Positions 26,613 to 34,853 of a stretch of 64,000 bases of DNA are shown here, in pieces. A program made the position numbers and the translations under genes. Source of the DNA: Carboxylicivirga sp. M1479. GTDB lineage: Bacteria; Bacteroidota; Bacteroidia; Bacteroidales; Marinilabiliaceae. The notes under the pieces were generated by a model that was given only the letters and a program-made list of their open reading frames with translations, searched no databases and was not told the DNA's origin. Numbering within the stretch: the first letter of the stretch is position 1; every line of letters starts with the position of its first letter. Location: contig NZ_VKDE01000026.1 in NCBI RefSeq assembly GCF_007097485.1, forward strand, positions 1 through 64,000, written 5' to 3'.

Positions 26613-28013
26613 ATGAATCAATTTATAAACGAAGATTTTATACTTTCTAATAATACAGCAAAAGAATTGTATTGTATTTATAGTTCAGGGCTTCCGATTG
26701 TTGATTTTCACAACCACTTAAATCCGCGACAGATAGCAGAAGATTTTCAGTTTGATAATTTAGGACAAGTTTGGTTGGAAGGTGATCATTACAAATGGCG
26801 CGCCATGCGCATTAATGGCGTGGACGAACACAGTTGTACAGGTGCCGCCAGTGATAAAGAAAAGTTTATGGCATGGGCGGCCACAGTACCTAATACGTTA
26901 GGTAATCCTTTATATCATTGGACACATCTGGAATTAGCCCGATATTTTGATATTTATGATCTGTTATCACCATCAACTGCAGAAGCAATTTTCGAAGAAA
27001 CTCAATCTAAGTTGCGATCAAAGAATTTCAGTACCCGCAACTTGCTGAAGATGCAGAATGTAGAGATGGTCGGCACAACTGATGACCCGGCCGATGATTT
27101 ACGTTACCATCAACAATTAAAAGAGGAGGGCTTTGATATAAAAGTACTACCCAGTTTTAGAGCCGACAATGTACTTAAGACTGATGAGCCGCAAGGCTAC
27201 GTTGCTTATCTTGAAAAGTTAGGAGCTGCTGCCGATGTTAACATCTCTGATTTAGATACCTTACTGGAAGCCTTAGACAAACGACATGCTTTTTTTCATG
27301 CAGTAGGATGTAGGGTGTCTGATAGTGGGCCATATCGCTTTTACTATAGCGATTATACTCTAACAGAGATTAATAGTATTATCAAAAAGCTTTTGAGTGG
27401 TCAGCGTATTACTGAAGAGGAAACAGAAAAATACAATACCTGCGTAATGGCTGAATTGGCGCGTCTGAACCATAAGCGTGGTTGGGTGCAGCAATACCAT
27501 GTTGGGCCACTTAGAAATAATAGCATTCGTAAGTTTAATGAGCTTGGTGCAGATACCGGTTTTGATTCTATGGGAGCTGTTCAGAATCCAGAGAAGATGG
27601 CTGCCTTTTTGAACCATCTTGATAAAGAGGATCAGTTGTGTAAAACCATTTTATATAACCTCAATCCAGCTGACAATGAAATGATGCTGACCATGTGCGG
27701 CAACTTCAACGACGGCAGTGTGGCTGCTAAAGTACAGTACGGAGCCGCCTGGTGGTTCCTCGACCAGAAAGTGGGCATGGAAAAGCACCTAAACGACCTT
27801 TCTGTATTAGGCTTGTTGCGTCACTTTGTGGGTATGGTCACCGATTCAAGAAGCTTCCTGTCGTTTCCGCGTCATGAGTACTTCCGTCGAATTGCCTGTA
27901 ACTATATAGGTGAGCAGGTTGAGAAGGGATTAATACCTGATGATGAAAGCATCTTAAAGCCTTTGGTTGAAGGTATTTCATATAACAATGCTAAGAACTA
28001 CTTTGATTTTTAA
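26613..28013 (+). CDS. uxaC: Uronate (glucuronate) isomerase
   Basis: Cytoplasmic isomerase turning D-glucuronate into D-fructuronate (and galacturonate into tagaturonate), the first step of the pathway encoded here. 466 aa, the standard UxaC length. Amidohydrolase-like barrel with the N-terminal metal-type motif IVDFHNHLNP and family blocks GQVWLEGDHYKWRAMRING, MVGTTDDPADDL and KVQYGAAWWFLDQKVGMEKHL. Start at ATG 26613. KdgK follows after 3 bp, so they are co-transcribed. It sits under the promoter/palindrome at 26531-26575 and is probably induced by uronates through the LacI-type regulator. Confidence 0.95.
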   Translation: MNQFINEDFILSNNTAKELYCIYSSGLPIVDFHNHLNPRQIAEDFQFDNLGQVWLEGDHYKWRAMRINGVDEHSCTGAASDKEKFMAWAATVPNTLGNPLYHWTHLELARYFDIYDLLSPSTAEAIFEETQSKLRSKNFSTRNLLKMQNVEMVGTTDDPADDLRYHQQLKEEGFDIKVLPSFRADNVLKTDEPQGYVAYLEKLGAAADVNISDLDTLLEALDKRHAFFHAVGCRVSDSGPYRFYYSDYTLTEINSIIKKLLSGQRITEEETEKYNTCVMAELARLNHKRGWVQQYHVGPLRNNSIRKFNELGADTGFDSMGAVQNPEKMAAFLNHLDKEDQLCKTILYNLNPADNEMMLTMCGNFNDGSVAAKVQYGAAWWFLDQKVGMEKHLNDLSVLGLLRHFVGMVTDSRSFLSFPRHEYFRRIACNYIGEQVEKGLIPDDESILKPLVEGISYNNAKNYFDF

Positions 28014-28016
28014 AAT

Positions 28017-29054
28017 ATGAATAAAAAAGTTATCACTTTCGGGGAGATTATGCTCCGTTTATCCACCCCCGGATATCAGCGTTTTGCGCAAGCCAACAAT
28101 TTATATATGTGTTATGGTGGTGGAGAAGCCAATGTGGCTTATTCACTGGCCAACTATGGTATTGAAGCTTCATTGGTAACCCGTTTGCCCAAAAACGATA
28201 TAGGCGATGCTTGCATGAAGGAATTACGCAAGTATGGCGTTAATACTGATGATATCATTTATGGTGGTGATCGTTTAGGAATTTATTTTCTTGAAACCGG
28301 TGCTGTGGCGCGAGCCAGTAAAGTGGTGTATGACCGTGCATACTCTTCTTTTTCAACCATCGAACCTGGAATGGTTAACTGGGATGAAGTATTAAAAGAT
28401 GCATCTTTTTTTCACTGGACTGGAATTACACCGGCTGTGTCTCAGGGAGCCGCAGACGCCTGTTTGGAAGCTATCCAAGCTGCCAATCGCCTTGGCGTTA
28501 CTGTTTCGTGTGATTTAAACTATCGTAAAAACTTGTGGAAGTATGGCAAAAAAGCTTCCGAAGTAATGCCTGCTTTGGTAGCTGGTTGCGATATCGTTCT
28601 AGGTAACGAAGAAGATGCTGCTATGGTATTAGGTATTCATCCTGAAGGTATGGATGTGACCAGTGGTCATGTTGAGGCTGAAGCCTACAGAAGTGTATCG
28701 CAGCAAATCATGAAGCAATATCCACGTGTTAAGAAGGTAATAACCACATTGCGAGGTTCCATCAATGCCAATCACAATACCTGGTCGGGTGTATTATACG
28801 ATGGGGAAACCTTGTTTAAAGCAGCCGATTATAACATCACTCACATTGTAGACCGTGTTGGCGGAGGAGACTCTTTCATGGGTGGCTTAATTTATGGTTT
28901 GTTAAGCTATGAAGGCGACGACCAGAAAGCACTGGAGTTTGCAACCGCAGCTTCATGCTTAAAACATACGATCCATGGTGATTACAATCTGGTGACAATA
29001 AAAGAAGTTGAAAAATTAATGGGAGGTGATGCCTCCGGACGTGTTTCGAGATAG
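28017..29054 (+). CDS. kdgK: 2-keto-3-deoxygluconate kinase (PfkB family)
   Basis: Phosphorylates 2-keto-3-deoxygluconate to KDPG with ATP. 345 aa, PfkB ribokinase fold. The N-terminal signature GGGEANVAYSLANYG and C-terminal nucleotide/catalytic signature DRVGGGDSFMGGL (catalytic Asp at its end) are present. It follows uxaC by 3 bp and precedes the aldolase gene, with a strong hairpin (29095-29136) between. Kinase substrate is assigned from pathway context; other sugar kinases of the family look similar. Confidence 0.9.
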   Translation: MNKKVITFGEIMLRLSTPGYQRFAQANNLYMCYGGGEANVAYSLANYGIEASLVTRLPKNDIGDACMKELRKYGVNTDDIIYGGDRLGIYFLETGAVARASKVVYDRAYSSFSTIEPGMVNWDEVLKDASFFHWTGITPAVSQGAADACLEAIQAANRLGVTVSCDLNYRKNLWKYGKKASEVMPALVAGCDIVLGNEEDAAMVLGIHPEGMDVTSGHVEAEAYRSVSQQIMKQYPRVKKVITTLRGSINANHNTWSGVLYDGETLFKAADYNITHIVDRVGGGDSFMGGLIYGLLSYEGDDQKALEFATAASCLKHTIHGDYNLVTIKEVEKLMGGDASGRVSR

Positions 29055-29094
29055 TAGTATTTTTTGAAGGAGCCTCAACAACGGTTGGGAAAAC

Positions 29095-29136
29095 GGTTAA
29101 AGGAAGGATGGGGTATACTCATCTTCCTTTTTAACC
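29095..29136 (+). terminator. Stem-loop between kdgK and the KDPG aldolase gene
   Basis: GGTTAAAGGAAGGATG (29095-29110) pairs with CATCTTCCTTTTTAACC (29120-29136), loop of 9 nt, one small mismatch. It may be a partial terminator or RNA-processing site that sets relative expression of the two halves of the uronate operon. Confidence 0.6.
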
Positions 29137-29217
29137 TAACTATAAACTAATAATATATAATGGACAGATGGTCACTGCTGATTACGGCTTCATACTTCTG
29201 TCAAAACAATATAGAAT

Positions 29218-29886
29218 ATGGCAAAATATTCAAGAATAGAAGTGTATCAGGAAATGAAGGAAACGGGTGTAGTGCCGGTTTTTTATCATGCCAATATTGA
29301 GGTTTGTAAAGCCGTGTTGAAGGCATGTTACAAAGGAGGTATCCGTGTATTTGAGTTTGTTAACAGAGGTGATTTTGCCCATGAGCTGTTCGCCGAATTA
29401 AATAAGTATGCATTGGCCGAACTGCCCGGTATGATAATGGGGGCCGGATCTATTGTTGAAGAAGGAACAACTGCTTTATACATTCAGAATGGTGCCAACT
29501 TTATCGTCTCACCTTTATTGAATGAGACCATGGCAAAGGTATGTAACCGACGTAAGGTGATGTGGTCTCCTGGCTGTGGTACCATCTCTGAAATTAATAA
29601 AGCCCAAGAGTTAGGCTGCGAAGTGGTGAAAGTATTCCCTGCCTCAGAAGTGGGCGGGCCATCGTTTGTAAAAGCAGTTAAAGCACCCATGCCTTGGACC
29701 GATATTATGCCTACTGGCGGAGTCACTTGTGAAAAAGAAAACCTCAAGAAGTGGTTTGCCGCTGGAGTAACCTGTGTGGGCATGGGGTCTAATTTATTTC
29801 CCAAAGAAATAATGGAGAATAAAGATTGGCCTGCATTAGAAGTAAAAGTTCAGGAATTAATCAAGACTATTAAATCATTAAGATAA
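29218..29886 (+). CDS. eda: KDPG aldolase (2-keto-3-deoxy-6-phosphogluconate aldolase)
   Basis: Class I aldolase splitting KDPG into pyruvate and glyceraldehyde-3-phosphate, closing the pathway. 222 aa, standard length for the Eda family. The Schiff-base lysine is in CEVVKVFPASEVGG; the phosphate-binding end is IMPTGGVTCEKENLKKWF followed by GVTCVGMGSNLF. FVNRGDFAHELFAEL and GAGSIVE occupy the usual early positions. Start ATG 29218. The SDR gene follows 5 bp later. The 163-bp leader carries the kdgK hairpin and a GACAGA/TCTGTC dyad around 29162-29202. Some members also split 4-hydroxy-2-oxoglutarate. Confidence 0.93.
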   Translation: MAKYSRIEVYQEMKETGVVPVFYHANIEVCKAVLKACYKGGIRVFEFVNRGDFAHELFAELNKYALAELPGMIMGAGSIVEEGTTALYIQNGANFIVSPLLNETMAKVCNRRKVMWSPGCGTISEINKAQELGCEVVKVFPASEVGGPSFVKAVKAPMPWTDIMPTGGVTCEKENLKKWFAAGVTCVGMGSNLFPKEIMENKDWPALEVKVQELIKTIKSLR

Positions 29887-29891
29887 AAGAT

Positions 29892-30734
29892 ATGAATGAA
29901 TTAAATTTAACGGATAAAGTGGCTGTTGTGACTGGCGGAGGAGGTGTTCTCTGTTCTGCTATGGCCAAGGGTTTGGCCGAGCAAGGTGTTAAAACAGCTA
30001 TTCTTGATTTAAATGAAGAAGCGGCTAAGAAAGTTGCCAATGAGATTGAAACCGAATTTGGTGTTAAATCTATAGGTATCAGTGCTAATGTATTAAGTAA
30101 AGAGTCGTTGGAAGCAGCTCTTGAACTTATTCATAAAGAACTTGGTACCGTCGATTACCTATTAAATGGGGCGGGAGGTAATGCTGCAACAGCTACTACA
30201 CAAGCAGAGTTTTTAACGGAGGATAAGTTGGATAAATTGGAGGATACTTTCTTTGGTTTGCAAATGGAAGGTTTCGATAAGGTGTTTGCGCTTAATTTCC
30301 AGGGAACACTGTTGCCGTCAATGGTGTTTGCGAAAGATATGCTGGATAAAAAAGATGGAGCCATTGTCAATGTGTCCTCCATGAATTCTTACACGCCATT
30401 AACCAAGATTCCGGCTTATTCAGCAGCTAAGGCAGCCATTAATAATTTCACACAATGGTTGGCAGTACATTTTGCCAAAACTGGCATTCGAGTGAATGCC
30501 ATTGCACCTGGATTTTTATTGACAAATCAGAATCGCTTCCTGTTGATTGACGAGCAAACTGGAGAAGCAACCCCACGTGGAAATAAAATCATCACCAATA
30601 CTCCAATGGAACGCTATGGTGAGCCGGAAGAGCTATGTGGAACTGTTAACTATTTACTATCTGATTGGGCTAAGTTTATAACTGGAGTAGTAGTGCCTGT
30701 CGATGGCGGTTTTAGTGCGTATAGTGGTGTATAA
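29892..30734 (+). CDS. SDR-family oxidoreductase, probable D-fructuronate reductase (mannonate oxidoreductase)
   Basis: Short-chain dehydrogenase of 280 aa. NAD(P)-binding VTGGGGVLCSAMAKGLAEQG near the N-terminus; NAG-type motif LLNGAGGNAAT; active-site Ser in VNVSSMNSY and the Tyr-Lys pair in PAYSAAKAAINNF; C-terminal GVVVPVDGGFSAYSG. It sits exactly between KDPG aldolase and mannonate dehydratase. The pathway needs fructuronate reduced to mannonate, and no classical UxuB (long-chain polyol dehydrogenase family) is present, so this SDR most likely fills the step. Gluconate 5-dehydrogenase-like activity is the main alternative. Confidence 0.82.
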   Translation: MNELNLTDKVAVVTGGGGVLCSAMAKGLAEQGVKTAILDLNEEAAKKVANEIETEFGVKSIGISANVLSKESLEAALELIHKELGTVDYLLNGAGGNAATATTQAEFLTEDKLDKLEDTFFGLQMEGFDKVFALNFQGTLLPSMVFAKDMLDKKDGAIVNVSSMNSYTPLTKIPAYSAAKAAINNFTQWLAVHFAKTGIRVNAIAPGFLLTNQNRFLLIDEQTGEATPRGNKIITNTPMERYGEPEELCGTVNYLLSDWAKFITGVVVPVDGGFSAYSGV

Positions 30735-30745
30735 CAATTATATCA

Positions 30746-30794
30746 GAAGGAGTTATGAATGTTTTGTTTGTATTGTTTTGTTCATAGCTCCTTC
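30746..30794 (+). terminator. Stem-loop between the SDR gene and uxuA
   Basis: GAAGGAGTTATGAA (30746-30759) and TTCATAGCTCCTTC (30781-30794) pair almost perfectly, with a T-rich 21-nt loop. Followed by TCTTTCTTT. It lies 12 bp after the SDR stop; read-through or an internal promoter must serve uxuA. Confidence 0.65.
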
Positions 30795-30819
30795 ATCTTT
30801 CTTTAAAAAGTAAAAAATA

Positions 30820-31998
30820 ATGATTGAACAAACATGGCGATGGTACGGACCCAATGACCGTATCACCTTAGCGGATATAAAGCAAACCGGTGCAACCGGT
30901 ATCGTTACTGCCTTACATCACGTATCAAATGGTGAAGTGTGGACGGTTGAAGAGATTCAAAAACGAAAAGCTGAAGTGGAAACTGCAGGATTTGTGTGGT
31001 CGGTGGTGGAGAGTGTGCCGGTGCACGAAGATATTAAGAAGCAGTCGGGTAAATGGAAAGACTACATTGCTAATTACCAGCAATCGATCAAAAACCTTGG
31101 ACAATGTGGCATTGAAACCATTTGTTACAATTTTATGCCAGTGCTCGATTGGTCAAGAACTAATCTGGAGTCATCTTTTGATGATGGTTCATTGGCTTTG
31201 ATATACGAACAAAAGGTATTTGCTGCTTTTGATATTCACATTTTGAAGCGCCCGGGTGCTGTAAATGATTACACCGAGAAGATTCTCAAAGAAGCTGAAG
31301 TATACTATAAAGCTTTGGATGATGAAGGTAAAGAAGTCCTGACCAATACGGTTATTAAAGGGTTACCGGGGGCTGAAGAAAGTTATACGCTTGAACAATT
31401 TCAAGCTGTGTTAAATGAGTATAAAGATATTAATGACGAGAGGTTAAGAAAACATCTTCAGGAGTTCTTAGCAGCTATTATACCGGTGGCCGAAGAAGCA
31501 GGTGTACGCATGGCCATTCATCCGGATGATCCGCCATGGGGCTTATTGGGCTTACCTCGTGTTGTGAGTACGCTAGAGGATGCAAAAGCAGTAATCAATA
31601 CGATCAATTCAGTTTCAAATGGTGTAACACTTTGCACAGGTTCATGGGGAGCAGGTCATTTTAACGATTTATCAGTGATGGCCAAAGAGCTGGCTCCTCG
31701 TATTAATTTTGCTCACTTACGCAATGTGAAACGCGACAACGATTACAATTTCAACGAAGACTATTTATTTGATGGTGATGTGGATATCTATGAAGTATTA
31801 AAAGCCATTGTTGAAGAAGAAGAAGCCAGAAAAAAGCAAGGACGCAAAGATTACTCCATTCCAGTGCGCCCTGATCATGGAAATCAAATGCTTGGTGATG
31901 TTGGTCAGGATAATAATCCGGGCTATTCGCTTTATGGAAGAATGAAAGGATTAGCCGAGATAAGAGGCTTGGAGCTGGGTATCAGAAGAAGTTTATAA
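30820..31998 (+). CDS. uxuA: D-mannonate dehydratase
   Basis: Removes water from D-mannonate to give 2-keto-3-deoxygluconate, the kinase substrate. 392 aa, normal for UxuA. The family opening [32 protein letters not shown] is unmistakable (quoted in part: [13 protein letters not shown]). Metal-site segments include [30 protein letters not shown] and [22 protein letters not shown] lies near the C-terminus. Start ATG 30820, 85 bp after the SDR gene and behind a strong hairpin. The gene ends 217 bp before the transporter, a spacer filled by tandem leader modules. Confidence 0.96.
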   Translation: MIEQTWRWYGPNDRITLADIKQTGATGIVTALHHVSNGEVWTVEEIQKRKAEVETAGFVWSVVESVPVHEDIKKQSGKWKDYIANYQQSIKNLGQCGIETICYNFMPVLDWSRTNLESSFDDGSLALIYEQKVFAAFDIHILKRPGAVNDYTEKILKEAEVYYKALDDEGKEVLTNTVIKGLPGAEESYTLEQFQAVLNEYKDINDERLRKHLQEFLAAIIPVAEEAGVRMAIHPDDPPWGLLGLPRVVSTLEDAKAVINTINSVSNGVTLCTGSWGAGHFNDLSVMAKELAPRINFAHLRNVKRDNDYNFNEDYLFDGDVDIYEVLKAIVEEEEARKKQGRKDYSIPVRPDHGNQMLGDVGQDNNPGYSLYGRMKGLAEIRGLELGIRRSL

Positions 31999-32021
31999 TC
32001 AGTATTCTAATACAAATAAAT

Positions 32022-32220
32022 ATATGAAACGAACCATGTAAATTTGATTATCCAAATTTCACACAGGAGGATGATAAAATTTGCTTGAGAGTTCCATATG
32101 GGAAATGAAAGAAAATCATAATCATATGAAACGAGCCATGAGCAAATACTTCTCACACACGAGAATAACTTAGCTGGCGAGTTCCATGTGGTAAATAAAA
32201 ACAAATTATAAACACATGAA
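32022..32220 (+). repeat. Tandem structured leader modules before the hexuronate transporter
   Basis: Two successive units. Unit 1 (32022-32122) is nearly identical to 99-199: inverted repeat AAATTTGATTATCC / GGATGATAAAATTT, then GAGAGTTCCATATGG, 22 nt, then CATATG (CATATG at 32095-32100 and 32123-32128). Unit 2 (32123-32218) has an unrelated stem, AGCAAATACTTCTC / GAGAATAACTTAGCT around ACACAC, then GCGAGTTCCATGTGG, 22 nt, then CACATG (32185-32190 and 32213-32218). The last ATG starts the transporter. ATGs at 32024 and 32125 open short frames (MKRTM and MKRAMSKYFSHTRIT). Shape is kept while stem sequence changes. Confidence 0.7.
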
Positions 32221-33544
32221 TAAATCAAATAACCAACCAAAAGGTAAATACAGGTATCGTATTTTGGCACTTTTGATGCTGGCCACCACAATTAACTATT
32301 TCGACCGAAGTCTTATGGGGATAATGTCGCCTGAACTCATTGAGTGGTTTGGGTGGACAAAGAAGGATTATGCAAATATCCTTATAGCGTTTCAGATTGC
32401 TTATGCCATTGGGCTTTTAACCATGGGTGGTATTATTGATCGTTTAGGAACAAAAAAAGGGTATATACTTTCAATCGGTTTGTGGAGTGCTTTTGGTATG
32501 ATGCATGCCGCGATTGGCCGTGGGTTTAGTATCATCGGATTTATGTTAGCTCGTTTTGGTTTAGGCTTTGGTGAGTCGGGTAACTTTCCTGCTGCAATAA
32601 AAACCACAGCAGAATGGTTTCCTAAAAAAGACAGGGCCTTTGCTACCGGTATTTTTAATGCCGCAACGAGTATTGGAGCAATCGCAGCTCCTTTTGTGGT
32701 TGGTGCCATTGTTTATTGGACAGGTGGTGAAAGAGGAGAAGGGGAGCTTGTTAATTGGCGAATACCATTCTTAATTACAGGTGTATTAAGTGCGATATGG
32801 GTTTTCCTATGGGTTCGTACTTATAAAAAACCAGAAGATCACCCCAAAGTATCGTCGGAGGAACTAAGCTATATTCAAAGTGATTCAGAAGTTGTTGAAT
32901 CTGTTGAGAAATTACCTTGGAGTAAGGTGCTCGCAAAAAAGCAAACATGGGCATTCTCTTTAGCAAAAGTAACAGATGCCGTATGGTGGTTTTATCTTTT
33001 TTGGGGAGCTATTTTCCTGGCGGAAAATTTTGATGTTAAAATAAAAGAGATGGGGCTGCCTTTCCTGGTAATTTATCTAATTGCTGATGGTGGAAGCATC
33101 TTTGGCGGATGGTTATCTGGTTACTTTATAAAAAAAGGATGGGCAATTAATAAGGCCCGTAAGACAACACTATTAATATGTGCTTTAATTATTTTGCCAG
33201 TAGCCTTTGTGGCCTTTATTGACAATAAGTGGTTAGCTATTTTCTTAATAGGCTTTGGTGCTGCCGGCCATCAAGCGTGGTCAGCAAATATTTTTACGCT
33301 CGTTTCTGATGTCTTTCCTAAAAAAGCGGTTGCTTCGGTTGTAGGCGTTGGAGGAATGGTTGGTGCTGTGGCCGGTATCATTAGTAATGTTATTTTGGGC
33401 GTCGTACTCGATGGAGCTGATAATACGGGTTTCTTTTGGGCCTTCCTTATTGCTGGTCTATCTTATCTAACTATCCTGGGATTAGTGCATTTGATAATGC
33501 CTCGAATGATACCTCTTAATGAAAATCTTCAAGCTGTAAAATAA
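32216..33544 (+). CDS. exuT: MFS hexuronate transporter (ExuT-like)
   Basis: Inner-membrane major-facilitator symporter of the anion:cation family, about 442 aa with 12 membrane segments, likely importing glucuronate/galacturonate. Family features: RILALLMLATTINYFDRSLMG at the N-terminus, ARFGLGFGESGNFPAAIKTTAEWFPKKDRA in the first half (quoted in part: GFGESGNFPAAIKTTAEWF), and WSANIFTLVSDVFPKKAVASV in the second half. Start ATG 32216 lies in the 3' arm of a hairpin in the tandem leader, so translation may be gated. A terminator follows (33567-33597). Substrate is assigned by similarity and by its place after uxuA. Confidence 0.88.
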   Translation: MNKSNNQPKGKYRYRILALLMLATTINYFDRSLMGIMSPELIEWFGWTKKDYANILIAFQIAYAIGLLTMGGIIDRLGTKKGYILSIGLWSAFGMMHAAIGRGFSIIGFMLARFGLGFGESGNFPAAIKTTAEWFPKKDRAFATGIFNAATSIGAIAAPFVVGAIVYWTGGERGEGELVNWRIPFLITGVLSAIWVFLWVRTYKKPEDHPKVSSEELSYIQSDSEVVESVEKLPWSKVLAKKQTWAFSLAKVTDAVWWFYLFWGAIFLAENFDVKIKEMGLPFLVIYLIADGGSIFGGWLSGYFIKKGWAINKARKTTLLICALIILPVAFVAFIDNKWLAIFLIGFGAAGHQAWSANIFTLVSDVFPKKAVASVVGVGGMVGAVAGIISNVILGVVLDGADNTGFFWAFLIAGLSYLTILGLVHLIMPRMIPLNENLQAVK

Positions 33545-33566
33545 TTTATAGTTTTGCGTAATCTAT

Positions 33567-33597
33567 CCGGTGTATGTTGCACCGGGTATTTTTTATT
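33567..33597 (+). terminator. Intrinsic terminator after exuT
   Basis: CCGGTG (33567-33572) / CACCGG (33580-33585) with a 7-nt loop and TATTTTTTATTATT after it: a good Rho-independent terminator. It runs right up to the start of the regulator gene. Confidence 0.8.
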
Positions 33598-33603
33598 ATT
33601 AAT

Positions 33604-34644
33604 ATGGCCAAACAAGTCCGAATAAAAGATATTGCAATTAAGGCAGGCGTATCGGCAGGTACAGTGGACCGCGTGTTACACAATCGTGGCGAAGTAAAAC
33701 CTGAGACCAAAGAATTAATACTGAAAATTGCAAAGGAACTTGATTATAAACCTAATGTGGCGGCCAGGCTGCTAAAGGCCCCTGCTGAGTATAAAATAGG
33801 TGTACTATTACCCAAGCCTGTTAATGATAAGAGCTTCTGGACAAATCATCCAATTGGCATCAACCAGGCAATTGCCAATAGCCTTCCTTATAACATTAAA
33901 GCTGATTTTTATGAATTTAGTCTGGAGCATCATCAGGATTTTCTTCAACGGGCTGAGGAATTAATGGCTGCTAAGCCACATGGTGTTATTCTTGCACCAT
34001 TGTATAAGGATGAATCTCAAACCTTCATTAAACGACTGGATGAACTAAAGATCCCCTATGTCTTTATAGATACGAATATAGATGGTGTTAATCCTCTGAC
34101 TTACATTGGTGAAGATGCCATGAAAAGCGGACGAATAGCTGCAAGTTTGGTTGATGCCATAACACCTGTTGATAAAGATATTCTAATCGTAAATATTGCC
34201 AAAAGCCTTGTTAATACACAGCATTTAAATAGTCGTAACCAGGGGTTTATGGCTTATTTTATGGAGAGTGGTTTAAATAAAGGCTTAAAAATTAATGTTG
34301 ATATTCCAAGTGATAAAAATCTGGAGGTAAAAGGGAAGTTAGACACGGTTTTGTCGGCAAATACAAATATCGGGGCCATTCTGGTTTCCGGCTCTCGTAC
34401 ATATGTGGTAGCCAATTATCTTGAAAATGCGGGACTTGACCATGTATTAGTTGGTTACGAATCAATCGATGAAAATATAAAGTATTTAAATAGCGGTACG
34501 ATTAATTTTCTGGTTAGCCAGCGTCCTGTTGAACAAGCTGAAAAAGCTTTACAATTTCTTGTGGATCATTTGGTGAATAAAAATGAAATTCCAAATAATC
34601 ACTTTCAGCCAGTTGATATAGTTAATAAGGAATGGTTTAAATAA
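33604..34644 (+). CDS. LacI-family transcriptional regulator
   Basis: 346 aa from ATG 33604. N-terminal LacI helix-turn-helix (VRIKDIAIKAGVSAGTVDRVLHNRG) with hinge helix PNVAARLLKAP, then a periplasmic-binding-protein-like effector domain (about 60-340; KIGVLLPKP, GVILAPLYKDES, IAASLVDAITP). An in-frame ATG-like start at 33574 would fall inside the exuT terminator, so 33604 is preferred. Likely senses a uronate or pathway intermediate and controls uxaC-exuT; the 26558-26575 palindrome with a central CG is its candidate operator. Next gene is convergent. Confidence 0.9.
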   Translation: MAKQVRIKDIAIKAGVSAGTVDRVLHNRGEVKPETKELILKIAKELDYKPNVAARLLKAPAEYKIGVLLPKPVNDKSFWTNHPIGINQAIANSLPYNIKADFYEFSLEHHQDFLQRAEELMAAKPHGVILAPLYKDESQTFIKRLDELKIPYVFIDTNIDGVNPLTYIGEDAMKSGRIAASLVDAITPVDKDILIVNIAKSLVNTQHLNSRNQGFMAYFMESGLNKGLKINVDIPSDKNLEVKGKLDTVLSANTNIGAILVSGSRTYVVANYLENAGLDHVLVGYESIDENIKYLNSGTINFLVSQRPVEQAEKALQFLVDHLVNKNEIPNNHFQPVDIVNKEWFK

Positions 34645-34853
34645 AATGAAGTCTTGCGGGAGTGCTGTAATAGTAATTTGAGTTAATTATTTGCATAATA
34701 TTATTTACCTAGTTTTTACAATGCGATCCTTGTAAGGGGCAGAATATCAGTATTTAGAAAATTCTGTATCGAAATAGCCCAAGCCCTAAAGCTTTGAATA
34801 TTCCTCTGTTTTGAATATATTGATTTATTATAATTTCACACCTGCGCATTTAT

